Source: Candidatus Beckwithbacteria bacterium (lineage in GTDB: Bacteria > Patescibacteriota > Microgenomatia > UBA1400 > UBA1449). Taken from it: a stretch of 47,332 bases of DNA. Position numbers and translations under genes: made by a program. The DNA lies in contig JAAZOH010000010.1 of the NCBI GenBank assembly GCA_012797845.1, positions 1 through 47,332 of the forward strand. The letters are read 5' to 3'. Below, in pieces: positions 26,999 through 36,014 of the stretch. Each line of letters begins with the position of its first letter. Positions within the stretch are counted from its first letter, which is position 1. The notes beneath the pieces were generated by a model, which saw nothing but the letters and a program-made list of their open reading frames with translations, was not told the origin of the DNA and made no database searches.

Positions 26999-27547
26999 AT
27001 GAAATTTACAGACTCTCATTATTTTACTTTATTACTAATCTTTGCCGTAATAGTCATAGCAGCTTTTGGCCTTTTTTCATTACTGTCAGGGGGGTTAAAT
27101 AAATCAGGAAATATTTTAGGTCAAAAACATAAAGTAGGCACATATCAAATTGAAAGTGATCAACAGGTATCAGTTTCTATCCCTTTTACAATGCGCTTTA
27201 ATGTTGACACCAAAGGCAAGGCTGTTAATGCGGTTGGGCTATACGTCAACTTTGACCCCAATATGATTGAGATTATTAACTTAGAAACTGCTCAGTCATT
27301 TTGCCAATTCTACCCAGAAAATAAATTTAGCAATAGCGAAGGTACGATTTCGATTGGCTGCGGAGCTCCTAATCCAGGTTTTACTGGTAAAAATACGATT
27401 GCTGTTGTCAAGTTTTATCCTAAAAATTTGGGTGAAACAATTATTAAAGTTTTACCTAAAAGCCAAATTTTACTCAATGACGGCAAAGGAACGGACATTT
27501 TTTCCGGTCCCATTGAACACAAGATCACTATTTTAAATAGTATTTAA
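26999..27547 (+). CDS. Membrane-anchored cohesin-domain protein
   Basis: This 182-residue protein has an N-terminal membrane helix (about 8-30, FTLLLIFAVIVIAAFGLFSL) and one cohesin-like domain (about 50-180). The fold markers are SIPFTMRFNVDTKGKAVNAV, the VNFDPNMIEIINL strand that is nearly invariant in cohesins (YDP..L form), an ISIGCGAPNPGF segment, and a late VVKFYPKNLGETIIKV strand. Cohesins bind dockerins; a dockerin protein is encoded 1.9 kb upstream. It begins four bases after the preceding stop, with GAGG nine bases before the ATG, so the two genes are co-expressed. Binding is predicted, not shown. Confidence 0.82.
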   Translation: MKFTDSHYFTLLLIFAVIVIAAFGLFSLLSGGLNKSGNILGQKHKVGTYQIESDQQVSVSIPFTMRFNVDTKGKAVNAVGLYVNFDPNMIEIINLETAQSFCQFYPENKFSNSEGTISIGCGAPNPGFTGKNTIAVVKFYPKNLGETIIKVLPKSQILLNDGKGTDIFSGPIEHKITILNSI

Positions 27548-27594
27548 ACTTCATTTCACAATTGTTTTATTGTCTGATTAAAAAGTATTCTTCA

Positions 27595-27623
27595 TTGCAA
27601 AATTTTCTCAAACTCCTCATAAT
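27595..27623 (+). promoter_or_regulatory. Promoter of the second cohesin-like gene
   Basis: TTGCAA (27595-27600) and CATAAT (27618-27623) are separated by 17 bases. The start near 27630 gives a leader of about 31 bases before the ATG at 27661. Confidence 0.6.
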
Positions 27624-27660
27624 GTTAAGATAAGTTCAAGTTTTTTGAGCTGGTTTTTAT

Positions 27661-28842
27661 ATGAGTTTGATTAAATTATTTTCAGCAACTGTTTTGGTTT
27701 TTATCTTTTTGCTAGCATGTACACAATCTGTATTTGCTAATCCAAACTGTTTTATCACTACTTCCAATCCAAATATCGATGGCACTGACCCAGTAACATT
27801 TAATATTTATCTAGATACTGATGGTGATCAAGTCGGTGCAGTGCAAATTGCTGTTGGCTATGATAGTGAATATTTTGGAACAGCTTTAGTAAGTAGCTAT
27901 GGTTCTGTTTGCTCCATGTGGGCTCCAGCTAATTCCGTTCCTCCTGGTGAAAATCTTATCCGAACCACTCCTTACATATATAGTAACAAGGCTATTTTTA
28001 GCTGTGGAATTTTAGGACAAGGTTATAATGGGACCAGTGGTTTGATCGGCAAACTAACACTCACGCCACTAAAAGATGGCAATACAACCCTAACATTAGG
28101 TAATGCCTTTTTCGCTTTTTTGGGTTCTTCTATTACTCCAGGTGCCATGAGTAATTATCCAGTAGTTATTTCCAATACCTTCACCGACCCTGATGCCACC
28201 CCTACTCCTACCCCATCACCTACGCCAACCACTATTGCTACTTCTTCAGCTACTCCAACTCCCATAGTAACCACTGAAACAATCTTTGATGATGTCGAGG
28301 TGGTTGATTTTCAAAATAATACTAGCTCTGGTTCTACAGGAAGTACCACTGTCGGTTCAGATAATTCAGAATTAGATATAGTTGAAGAAGATAATACTAT
28401 TCCAGCTCCCCCACCCATGACTCCAAGAGCCAAGGCTACTCCTTTTGCCACTCCTGATATCAACTATATGGCTCCAGATACTATGCCGGTTGGAGAAGTT
28501 TTATCTGTTCAAAACTTAAGGGATCTTCTTGTTCCAGGGAAATCTCAGGCAGATAAAACCGTAGTAATGATCAATTTTATTTCCACCATAACTTTTCTAG
28601 TTTTAATTGTCTTAATCTTGTGGAAAATGATGATGAGTACTCGAAATAATAAGTTGAAAAGTCGCTACATCGAAGAAATGATTTCTGGAGAACTCTCAGC
28701 TCTCGAAAGCAAAATGGCTATTGTCAAAGAAAAAGAAGGGCAGCAGAAATTCCAAAGTGATTTTAATGAGTCGGTCGAAAAAATCTTAGAGGAATTCAAG
28801 GAAGGAAAAGATAAAAATGACGAAAAAACACCAAAAGCATAA
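27661..28842 (+). CDS. Secreted cohesin-like protein with linker, membrane helix and cytoplasmic tail
   Basis: This 393-residue protein has a signal peptide (about 1-26, ending VFAN). A cohesin-like domain (about 27-175) shows DPVTFNIYLDTDGDQVGAVQ, AVGYDSEYFGTALV and GLIGKLTLTPLKDGNTTLTL, with four cysteines. A Thr/Pro linker (about 180-280, repeated T-P-T-P units) spans outward. A membrane helix (about 305-325, FISTITFLVLIVLILWKMMM) is followed by a cytoplasmic charged tail of about 65 residues with heptad character. The linker-plus-anchor layout resembles surface-anchoring cohesin proteins of cellulosomes. It has its own promoter (27595-27623). The cohesin assignment is less sure than for the neighbour because loops differ. 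Confidence 0.78.
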   Translation: MSLIKLFSATVLVFIFLLACTQSVFANPNCFITTSNPNIDGTDPVTFNIYLDTDGDQVGAVQIAVGYDSEYFGTALVSSYGSVCSMWAPANSVPPGENLIRTTPYIYSNKAIFSCGILGQGYNGTSGLIGKLTLTPLKDGNTTLTLGNAFFAFLGSSITPGAMSNYPVVISNTFTDPDATPTPTPSPTPTTIATSSATPTPIVTTETIFDDVEVVDFQNNTSSGSTGSTTVGSDNSELDIVEEDNTIPAPPPMTPRAKATPFATPDINYMAPDTMPVGEVLSVQNLRDLLVPGKSQADKTVVMINFISTITFLVLIVLILWKMMMSTRNNKLKSRYIEEMISGELSALESKMAIVKEKEGQQKFQSDFNESVEKILEEFKEGKDKNDEKTPKA

Positions 28843-28882
28843 ACTTGCTTTAAGGTGGTACACTATCACTATCAGCTAAAGT

Positions 28883-30001
28883 ATGAATAAAACAACTAAA
28901 TTGGTATACCTACGTTTTGTTTTAATTTCCTGCCTTTTCTTGACCGCTTGTAATCCTTCAATTAATTTGGATCAGCTTAAAAATTTAGGAAGTCAAAAAC
29001 CCGAAGATACTATCTCTCAAGGTAACATTAATTCAGAAGATATTTTAAAAGCAGATCGTTTAGTAGCTTTGGTTTACCAAAATAAACTCTATCTAGCTGA
29101 TCCTGATTATCCCAAACCTTACCCAATTTACGAATTCAAGCATCAAGAACAGCCAGTTCGTCAAAAACTTGATACTTTTGAAATTAGTCCTGATAAGCAG
29201 TGGGTAGTTTGGTATACACCTGGTAAAGGAGTTTTAGCTTTAGATACCAGTACTAAAAAAGTGCAAGTAGTTAATCAACCTAGCGATTTTTTAAATACCA
29301 ATCCATACTTCGAATTTGACCAGGGTAACAACTTATACTTCATTACCAATAACGGCAATACTTTAGTAAAAACGAACTTAACATCCGGAGAAAGAAGTAG
29401 TGTCGCTATACCTTATCCATACGGGAACGTTTTTAAAGTATCCCCTGATCAGCAACATATTCTGTTTATTTCCGGATATGGTCAAACTGAAGGTGAGCCT
29501 CAGTTTATGTTTACTGATAATAGTGGAAATTTCTTAGTACAATTTACCACCAAAACTAACTTAGCTGACCGACATCAAGTCATTTGGACACCTGATTCTA
29601 GAGGAGTAGCCATGATCAATGGCCAAAATTTGGAATACTATAGTGTCAATGACCCTAACTCGGCTCAAGTTCTTTTTTCAGTCGGTGAAGGTGACCGAAT
29701 TTTAAATATTAATCGAGTTGGTAATGATATCTATCTTTTTACCAGTCAGGGGTATTGGCATGTCTATGATTATGCTCAGGGCAAGGAAGTAGCCCGAACT
29801 CCGATTGCTATTGCCAAAGAACTCAATAGTCCAGTTTTTTATCCTTGGAAAGAAAAGCAGCTTCTTATAGAAGAAACGCTCCCAGAAGGTGAAGCTCAAT
29901 TTAACCGCCTTTGGGTTAGTGATTTAAAAGGGAATAAGAAAATGGTTATGGATAAATATCACGAAGTTATTGTCAAAACCCAGCTCCAGGATCTAGATTA
30001 A
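28883..30001 (+). CDS. Beta-propeller-like lipoprotein
   Basis: This 372-residue protein has a lipoprotein signal (LFLTACNPS, Cys at about 23) and so is anchored on the outer face of the membrane. The mature part contains several repeated four-strand units recalling TolB/WD40-like propellers, for example FEISPDKQWVVWYTPGKGVL, FKVSPDQQHILFISGYGQ and VIWTPDSRGVAMINGQ, spaced by 50-60 residues. Such propellers act as binding platforms; no catalytic residues are visible. It starts 40 bases after the second cohesin-like gene, with a weak TTGCTT-N16-CACTAT upstream, and probably belongs to the same surface cluster. Confidence 0.8.
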   Translation: MNKTTKLVYLRFVLISCLFLTACNPSINLDQLKNLGSQKPEDTISQGNINSEDILKADRLVALVYQNKLYLADPDYPKPYPIYEFKHQEQPVRQKLDTFEISPDKQWVVWYTPGKGVLALDTSTKKVQVVNQPSDFLNTNPYFEFDQGNNLYFITNNGNTLVKTNLTSGERSSVAIPYPYGNVFKVSPDQQHILFISGYGQTEGEPQFMFTDNSGNFLVQFTTKTNLADRHQVIWTPDSRGVAMINGQNLEYYSVNDPNSAQVLFSVGEGDRILNINRVGNDIYLFTSQGYWHVYDYAQGKEVARTPIAIAKELNSPVFYPWKEKQLLIEETLPEGEAQFNRLWVSDLKGNKKMVMDKYHEVIVKTQLQDLD

Positions 30002-30004
30002 ATA

Positions 30005-30577
30005 TTATTTGACAGTCATTGCTTCTAGTTGTCCAAATTCTTTCTTAGTTTTTTCAAACAGTTTATCAAATAAACTCTTAGAGTAAGAGAAATGCAACAT
30101 ATCTTTAACTTGAGGAGTTTTTTCAAACCATCCTTTTTTATAAAAAATTCCTTTATCAATATTTTCAACGCCATCATTAATTGCTTGAATGAGTCGACGT
30201 GTTCGCAAAGGATTAACATATTCCAGTTTATCAGCATCAAATAAAACTTTAGCTTCAAGGCTTATCTGTTTTTTCCCAAAAGAATGACTTTTTATAACCT
30301 TCAAACATTTTTTTATAAAAGAATTGGAAAAATGGTTTTTTTCTAAGCTTTTAATTATTGCTATTTTTGTCTCCAAGTCACGATCAATATCGTGCCACCA
30401 AGCACTAATAATAACCACTGGTAATTCTACAGATAATTTTTCAGCCTCAATAATAAACAGGCAGTTTTGACATACTTGAAAGTGATGAATCACATCATGA
30501 ACAATATCAAATGGATTGTGAATAAGTTCCTGCTGGGCGTCTAAAATAGCCCGAGTAATATTTCCTGAAGATGGCAT
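30005..30577 (-). CDS. HD-domain phosphohydrolase
   Basis: This 190-residue cytoplasmic protein carries the metal-binding HD signature: H27 in DIVHDVIHH, the H62-D63 pair in WWHDID, H98 in KSHSF and D114/D116 in LFDADKLE. These fit stand-alone HD hydrolases, which remove phosphate from nucleotides or other small phosphoesters. The substrate cannot be told from sequence. It is convergent with the lipoprotein gene (3-base gap) and lies 9 bases after the DUF2723 gene on the same strand, so it may be the last gene of that transcript. Confidence 0.85.
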   Translation of the reverse strand: MPSSGNITRAILDAQQELIHNPFDIVHDVIHHFQVCQNCLFIIEAEKLSVELPVVIISAWWHDIDRDLETKIAIIKSLEKNHFSNSFIKKCLKVIKSHSFGKKQISLEAKVLFDADKLEYVNPLRTRRLIQAINDGVENIDKGIFYKKGWFEKTPQVKDMLHFSYSKSLFDKLFEKTKKEFGQLEAMTVK

Positions 30578-30586
30578 AGCAAGTAA

Positions 30587-32824
30587 TTAATTTGCAAACA
30601 ACGCTACTTTTTTCTTTAACTCCTCAATGGTTTGTTTTATCTGCTGATTATTGGGATCATGTCGCAAAATATTCTGATATTCCATTAGAGCCTCGTCGTA
30701 ATATCCTCCTCTGGTGTAAAGCTCAGCTAGTTCAATTCTGGCTTCCAAACTTTCCGGATTACGTAAAGTGGCTTTGAGGATTTTTTGATAAGCCTCATCT
30801 AAGTCACCTAATTTTAAAATACTTTGTCCAGCCTCAAGTAGCTGGGCCGAACTAGAGCTTTCCTGACCCAAACGATACTCAGGATTACCTTCATAGCCAG
30901 CTAGGCTTGCATACAAGTCTCTAGCGTTCTTATAATCGTCTTTCAATGATAAAGCTAGTTTGAAATTTGTCCTGGCGTCAGCTTTATCATTTAAATAGCT
31001 ATAGATCATAGCTGTCAAAGTATGGAAATTAGAAAAATAATCTTGCTGGCCATTACGCCAAAAATCTTTGGGTGATTTTTTATCAGATAACAGCTCTTTG
31101 CTAATTTGATAATCAAAAGTGCCGACTTTATTGGGAACTTTATCCACAACTTGGAAGAGATAGCCTTTGGGAATTAAGAAAAATGGATCTCCTTCCATAC
31201 CAATAAAAGAAATATAAAAACCAACTGCATCAGATAAAAATACAGGTCTACCTTTATATAAATTCCAGGAAATAATATCAGCTGAAAAGTATGGATTGTC
31301 GGTTCCAACTAAATAGTACAGTTCAGGATGTCTTTGAACATAATAATGTTTGATATAAATATTTTTAGTAACTAATGACACATCTGGCCTAACGCCCTCA
31401 ACTTCTTGCATATACATCATCGAAAAACAGGAAAAATCAGCAAAACAAACAAGCACTGAATCTTTGGGAACACTTTCTAAAACTTGCTTAGCATAATTCC
31501 AAGCATGACGATTATTTCTTTGTACACCAATCGAGTAGTTATCATAAACTGCCCAACTAATTAGAAGCACGCCCGTTAAACTTACGACCAAAATTGCATT
31601 GACTGTATTATTTTTAAAATACCGCCACAGCAGGTTAAGTCCCGCCCAAAGACCTAAAATGATAAAAATTCCCCAAACAGTCTCTCCTAGCAAGTATTGC
31701 CGATGGGCTACTCCTATAGCACTACGATATTCCAAATTATTGGGATCGTTTTCCGGCATAGTCATATATATACCGATAAAAAAGCCTGAACATAAAAACC
31801 ATGTAGCTAAAATAGTTCCTAATTTCCAATTTCTTTTGAAAAGATATGCAGCGCCTCCTAAACCGATAAAGGCTCCTAAATAACTAAAATGCTGATTGAG
31901 GTAATACCAATAAATTGGGATATTGTTAATAAATTTACTAAAAATAAAGCCGCCTAAATAAGCTGCTCCCTGCACATTTTTTTCTGGAATAAAGCCAGTA
32001 TAAACTTTGCGGGTCACCTGTCCCCACCAACCCGACCAGGTTTGAGGAAAATACCAGGAGACATTAGCTTGGTGACTGTTAAGCCAAAACAGTATCAAGT
32101 TAACTCCCAAAAAAGCTCCAAATCCCAAAACGGCGGCGGCAATTAATTTAATTACTCCATATTTAGACCAAACTTTTTTTTCCAAAAATGTTAAAAGCAA
32201 AGCTACTGCAAAACCTGGTAATAAAAGAACAAAAACATGAACATGTGAAACACCAATACCAATTAAAATAGCGGTGAGAAAAAAGCATAATAATTCTTTA
32301 AACGTCGCCTTCGAATCAGCTAAAGCAAATTTCCGCCAATAAAGCGTAGTTAAAATTGCCGCAGCTCCCAATAAATCATTGAGAGGACCTACTTCCGTCA
32401 CTCCGGCATAGAGCCAAAACATAGCAGAAAAACCTAAAAACAAAGAACCAGTAGCAGCAATCAGGGTTGGTAATAACTGATTTGACTCTTTTCCCTTTTT
32501 ATCATTATCTAGTGGTAATAGCCTGGTAAGTTCAAGGCCAATTAAATAAATAGCCAAAACTGTCAAACTATGAAGCAAACTATTAAGAATATTAGCTCTA
32601 AAAGCAATAGTGCCAGGAATTGGTAATAAAGTAAAAAGTTTAATTAAAACTACCATCAATGGATAACCGGAAGGGTGAGCTGAACCAAGAAGATAGCCAA
32701 CAGTAATAAGCTCATCACTATCTGCATAACCGGGATTAGTTCTACTAGCGCTAAAAATATAAACAAGCAATGAAATAAACCATACCAAAAGCGCCCCAAT
32801 AGTTTTAAACGATGGTTTTTTCAT
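30587..32824 (-). CDS. DUF2723 membrane protein with C-terminal TPR (paralogue 1)
   Basis: This 745-residue protein is predicted to be a GT-C type glycosyltransferase or surface-protein glycosylation factor. An N-terminal helix is followed by the family loop (YADSDELITVGYLLGSAHPS, then GYPLMVVLIKLF), whose acidic pair is a likely catalytic site. About 11 more membrane helices extend to about residue 420. A soluble extracytoplasmic region comes next (for example VLVCFADFSCFSMMYMQEVE). The last ~110 residues form TPR units (ILKLGDLDEAYQKILKATLR, YYDEALMEYQNILRHDPNNQ). It lies 8 bases after paralogue 2, and the two are likely co-transcribed. Substrate unknown. Confidence 0.85.
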   Translation of the reverse strand: MKKPSFKTIGALLVWFISLLVYIFSASRTNPGYADSDELITVGYLLGSAHPSGYPLMVVLIKLFTLLPIPGTIAFRANILNSLLHSLTVLAIYLIGLELTRLLPLDNDKKGKESNQLLPTLIAATGSLFLGFSAMFWLYAGVTEVGPLNDLLGAAAILTTLYWRKFALADSKATFKELLCFFLTAILIGIGVSHVHVFVLLLPGFAVALLLTFLEKKVWSKYGVIKLIAAAVLGFGAFLGVNLILFWLNSHQANVSWYFPQTWSGWWGQVTRKVYTGFIPEKNVQGAAYLGGFIFSKFINNIPIYWYYLNQHFSYLGAFIGLGGAAYLFKRNWKLGTILATWFLCSGFFIGIYMTMPENDPNNLEYRSAIGVAHRQYLLGETVWGIFIILGLWAGLNLLWRYFKNNTVNAILVVSLTGVLLISWAVYDNYSIGVQRNNRHAWNYAKQVLESVPKDSVLVCFADFSCFSMMYMQEVEGVRPDVSLVTKNIYIKHYYVQRHPELYYLVGTDNPYFSADIISWNLYKGRPVFLSDAVGFYISFIGMEGDPFFLIPKGYLFQVVDKVPNKVGTFDYQISKELLSDKKSPKDFWRNGQQDYFSNFHTLTAMIYSYLNDKADARTNFKLALSLKDDYKNARDLYASLAGYEGNPEYRLGQESSSSAQLLEAGQSILKLGDLDEAYQKILKATLRNPESLEARIELAELYTRGGYYDEALMEYQNILRHDPNNQQIKQTIEELKKKVALFAN

Positions 32825-32831
32825 AGTTTTG

Positions 32832-35186
32832 TCAATTTTCCGAAGTTAACTGGCCAAAACACTGGGCAGCTTCTTTGTTGTCGGGATGATATTTAAGTAT
32901 ATTGCTATATTCTAAAGCAGCCATATCATATTCTTCAAGTTGTTCGTAGATTGAAGCCAGTTTTAACCTAGCTTTGACATCGAGTGGCTCCATGGCTACT
33001 GCCCCATAAGCTCCTATATATGCTAAATCAAGTCGCCCTCTTTTGATAAATTCATCTACATTTTTTAAGACCTCATCTACTGTTTGTCCTGATTCTCCAG
33101 GACCAAAAGCTTCAACTGGTCCAGCATTTTCAACATAACTTCTGGAGGCTTCAATTTGGTTGTGTGAAATTTGCGGAATTTGAAATAGTAAGTCTGAAGC
33201 AATATTGAGCTCATCTCTGACTTTAGCTCGAAATCCCATTTTTTGGTACATTACACTATTAAAATTATGAATTCTTGCAAAAATTGTTTTGATCCAAGAA
33301 CGCATTAGGTCTTTTGAGCTAACATGAGCTTTTTTTAAATCCAGCGATAATTGATAATCAGTTTTTGGCAGAGTTTCAGGAACTGTTTTTACCAGCTGAC
33401 CATAGTAACCATGCGGTATGTAGTACAAGAAACCATAATGCATACCCAAGAAATTGTAATAGGTTTGATCTATATCAGTAACAAAAACTGGTCGCTTACC
33501 AACATTCCAAGTTATGTAGTCTAAAAGCAGGAATGGGTTTTTATCATAACCATAGCCTCGTAAATTTGGATATTTTGCTAGTTTATCAGCCACCAAAGGA
33601 TATTGAACTGGCAGTACAATCACATCTGGTCTTACATTATTAACGCTTTGTTCATATAAAAGAGCAAAGCAAGCAGTATCAGTAAAACAAGCTAGCATTG
33701 AATCTTTAGGTAAGTTAGATAACATCTGGTGATACAGTCGACTAACGATATTAAAATGGGATAAATCAACCTGACGATAATTGCTTTGTACTTGCCAAAG
33801 CAAAACTATGCTTGCCAAAGCAATAACGGTAATAGTAGCCAAACTGCCCTGTTTTGGCTTAAGTAAAAAGGTTAAAACTTTACGCAGCCGAACTAAAACC
33901 CACCACCAACCAACCATAAGTGGAAAAACTAAAAAGATATATCCCATGAGATAGAGTCGCATTGTTACTGCTTGCATCCCAATATCACCAGTAAAGCCTA
34001 AATAAAGAGGTAGCAAAATAGCTGTCGGCACTAGCCCCGCTAAAACTAACCAACCAAAACGTTTTAAATCTTTAAGACTAAGCCATAAACCAATCGCTAT
34101 CATAACTAAATTGATGAGGCCAAAGTGGCTGAGAATAATTTGAATATAATGAGGTAAGCTTTCTAAACTCTGGCCAATATCAACAGACAATTGATATGGT
34201 GTAGTTTGAACCCCAGTACTAAGATTGGTACCGGCAAAATCCTGTCTAAAAATATGGCCCAGTAAACCTGATAGGCTTTGTTCAAAACGCCAACTGACTA
34301 TAGCGCTATGGCTATTCTGCCACCATAAAATACCGGCTGAAACTAGTAAAGTTGCTAGAAAAGGAATTAATACCCAACTAATTTTTTTTATACTCAGGTT
34401 TTTTTTGACAAAAATCAGTAGGGTAATTATTGATGGTAGCAACAAAATAGAGAGTTGGTGATGAGCTAAACTTAGACCAAAACTTCCGCCTAGAATTATC
34501 CACCAAATCTGAGTTTTTTTGTTTTGCGCTAAGGTAAAAATACTAACAGCAGATAACAAAAAAATAGAAATTAAAAAGTTACCAAAGGCATATTTTTCCG
34601 GCACTACTCCATAAAGCCAGATCAAAAAAGATGAACCCAACATTGCAACTGGCAAAAAACTCAATAACACCCTATCCCATAGAGTTGAAAAAATAGTATT
34701 TTTAGTAAAGATATTGGCTTGCAAATAAGCAATGCTTCGCCACAAAACCAGAAAAAGTATCGACATTGTGCTAGCTGTCAGCAAAGCTGTAAGCACACTC
34801 CCTCTAAAGGCTACTGAACCAGGGATTGGCAAGTTGGTAAAAAAATGAAGTAATAAAGTATATAAAGGATAACCTGGTGGGTGCGCTACTCCAAAATGAT
34901 ATGCCACCGCCAACAATTCATCGCTATCCGCATAAGAAACATTGGTTCGCGGAGCCGTTAATATGTAAAGAATAAAAAACCCTAAACCTACCGCTACTGT
35001 TCCTAACCAAGCCATATTTGGCAGCAATGCTTCAACCCTAATTTCAACACTGGGTTTTTTAGTTTTTGTAGAATTTATTTTTTTATTTTGGGAAATATTT
35101 TTTCGGATAATCTTTTTTGCTATAGTTTTCTTATTAGATACTTGTTTTATTTTGTTGGATTTAGTTTTTTTTGTCTTAGTTTTCAT
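32832..35186 (-). CDS. DUF2723 membrane protein with C-terminal TPR (paralogue 2)
   Basis: This 784-residue paralogue has the same plan as its neighbours. A Lys/Thr-rich cytoplasmic N-terminus of about 50 residues is unique to this copy. The first membrane helix is followed by YADSDELLAVAYHFGVAHPP and GYPLYTLLLHF, then about 11 helices, a soluble region (MLACFTDTACFALLYEQSVN) and a TPR end (LKLASIYEQLEEYDMAALEY, SNILKYHPDNKEAAQ). It is the first gene of the pair on the minus strand. The Lys-rich N-terminus is encoded by poly-A-rich codons and could interact with nucleic acid or the inner membrane surface; that is speculation. Confidence 0.85.
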   Translation of the reverse strand: MKTKTKKTKSNKIKQVSNKKTIAKKIIRKNISQNKKINSTKTKKPSVEIRVEALLPNMAWLGTVAVGLGFFILYILTAPRTNVSYADSDELLAVAYHFGVAHPPGYPLYTLLLHFFTNLPIPGSVAFRGSVLTALLTASTMSILFLVLWRSIAYLQANIFTKNTIFSTLWDRVLLSFLPVAMLGSSFLIWLYGVVPEKYAFGNFLISIFLLSAVSIFTLAQNKKTQIWWIILGGSFGLSLAHHQLSILLLPSIITLLIFVKKNLSIKKISWVLIPFLATLLVSAGILWWQNSHSAIVSWRFEQSLSGLLGHIFRQDFAGTNLSTGVQTTPYQLSVDIGQSLESLPHYIQIILSHFGLINLVMIAIGLWLSLKDLKRFGWLVLAGLVPTAILLPLYLGFTGDIGMQAVTMRLYLMGYIFLVFPLMVGWWWVLVRLRKVLTFLLKPKQGSLATITVIALASIVLLWQVQSNYRQVDLSHFNIVSRLYHQMLSNLPKDSMLACFTDTACFALLYEQSVNNVRPDVIVLPVQYPLVADKLAKYPNLRGYGYDKNPFLLLDYITWNVGKRPVFVTDIDQTYYNFLGMHYGFLYYIPHGYYGQLVKTVPETLPKTDYQLSLDLKKAHVSSKDLMRSWIKTIFARIHNFNSVMYQKMGFRAKVRDELNIASDLLFQIPQISHNQIEASRSYVENAGPVEAFGPGESGQTVDEVLKNVDEFIKRGRLDLAYIGAYGAVAMEPLDVKARLKLASIYEQLEEYDMAALEYSNILKYHPDNKEAAQCFGQLTSEN

Positions 35187-35294
35187 AAATACACGATTGT
35201 TTTTTAGCTCATAATACTCATAGCATAATAATGGTCAAATTAAAATCAGTCAAATCAAAAATCTACCTTTTGAAGAACTAGTTTTTTCTTGGCT

Positions 35295-35366
35295 AAAACA
35301 CCTCTTTACAAAGACCCAAGAAACGTTCATAGTTATTAATAAGCTTAGTGTTAATAAGGTGTTTTT
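35295..35366 (+). promoter_or_regulatory. Attenuator-like leader of the gene at 35372
   Basis: The 9-bp closing stem AAAACACCT/AGGTGTTTT (35295-35303 with 35357-35365) encloses an inner stem (35333-35338 region with 35352-35357, TTATTAA/TTAATAA) and a weak CTTT/AAAG pair near 35304-35313. The outer stem runs straight into five T and then the ATG six bases later. The upstream gene is divergent, so this cannot be its terminator. It resembles an intrinsic terminator placed in a leader, as in riboswitches or attenuators. Confidence 0.45.
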
Positions 35367-35371
35367 CTTCT

Positions 35372-35971
35372 ATGGTATACCACTCTCTACAACGTTACTT
35401 TACCCCAAAATGGCAGGCTCGTGTGGTTCCTAGTTCAGCTGCCTTTAAGTTTAATAACGGTGTTATCGTTGCTAATCTTTGGGAACTCAAACAAGCATTG
35501 CGAGTTGTCAGAGAAGACATTATCGCTGAACACGTTAATGATAAAAAAAATGATTTGGCTGACTGGGTTCAAAATGTAGTCAAAGATCAAGAATTGGCAG
35601 AAGAATTGCGCCGAACTACTACTCGTTGGGGTTTAATTGTTGGTCTGGAACGGCAAATGATGCGGACTATTAACTTGCCTTGGTATGTGGCTGATCGCTG
35701 GCTTCAAAAAACTGATTTACCTTTTTACTTTTTCAATGGTAAATCAGCTGCTAGCTTAGATGAGCTGGAAAAAGTTTTAGGAGAAATTGAAGACAGCGTT
35801 GTTGACTTTCATCTTGAACGTGACCCTAACGATATTGCCAAATGGGTAAATGATGTTATTGGTGATTACCTTTTAGCAGAAATTTTATGCGAAAGCACTT
35901 CTCGAGAACAAATGATTACTTTTGTAGCTGATCATATTGTTATGCTTCGCGATGCACTTGAGTGTAAATAA
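35372..35971 (+). CDS. Hypothetical protein with two copies of a DUF5752-like domain
   Basis: This 199-residue soluble protein contains the same ~75-residue unit twice: FKFNNGVIVANLWELKQALR to about residue 95, and FYFFNGKSAASLDELEKVLG to the end. Each copy has a helix, then an H-x-n-D-x-x-DxAxWV segment (HVNDKKNDLADWVQNVVKDQ; HLERDPNDIAKWVNDVIGDY). The second copy reads like the DUF5752 family known from archaea and bacteria, function unknown; this assignment is from memory. It has no signal or membrane segment. The ATG at 35372 is chosen over codons from 35348, which lie inside the leader hairpin. Confidence 0.7.
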   Translation: MVYHSLQRYFTPKWQARVVPSSAAFKFNNGVIVANLWELKQALRVVREDIIAEHVNDKKNDLADWVQNVVKDQELAEELRRTTTRWGLIVGLERQMMRTINLPWYVADRWLQKTDLPFYFFNGKSAASLDELEKVLGEIEDSVVDFHLERDPNDIAKWVNDVIGDYLLAEILCESTSREQMITFVADHIVMLRDALECK

Positions 35972-36014
35972 GTAGACTTCCCTGCTAGCTTCATATTTTT
36001 CTTTTTGATACAGT

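Noticed and set aside
28195-28270. Tandem DNA repeat or CRISPR-like array
   Set aside because: This is the Thr/Pro linker coding region of the cohesin-like protein; the repeats are codon-level with no spacers.
22836-28842. A cellulosome
   Set aside because: Cohesins and a dockerin are present, but there is no glycoside hydrolase, carbohydrate esterase or multi-cohesin scaffoldin in the window.
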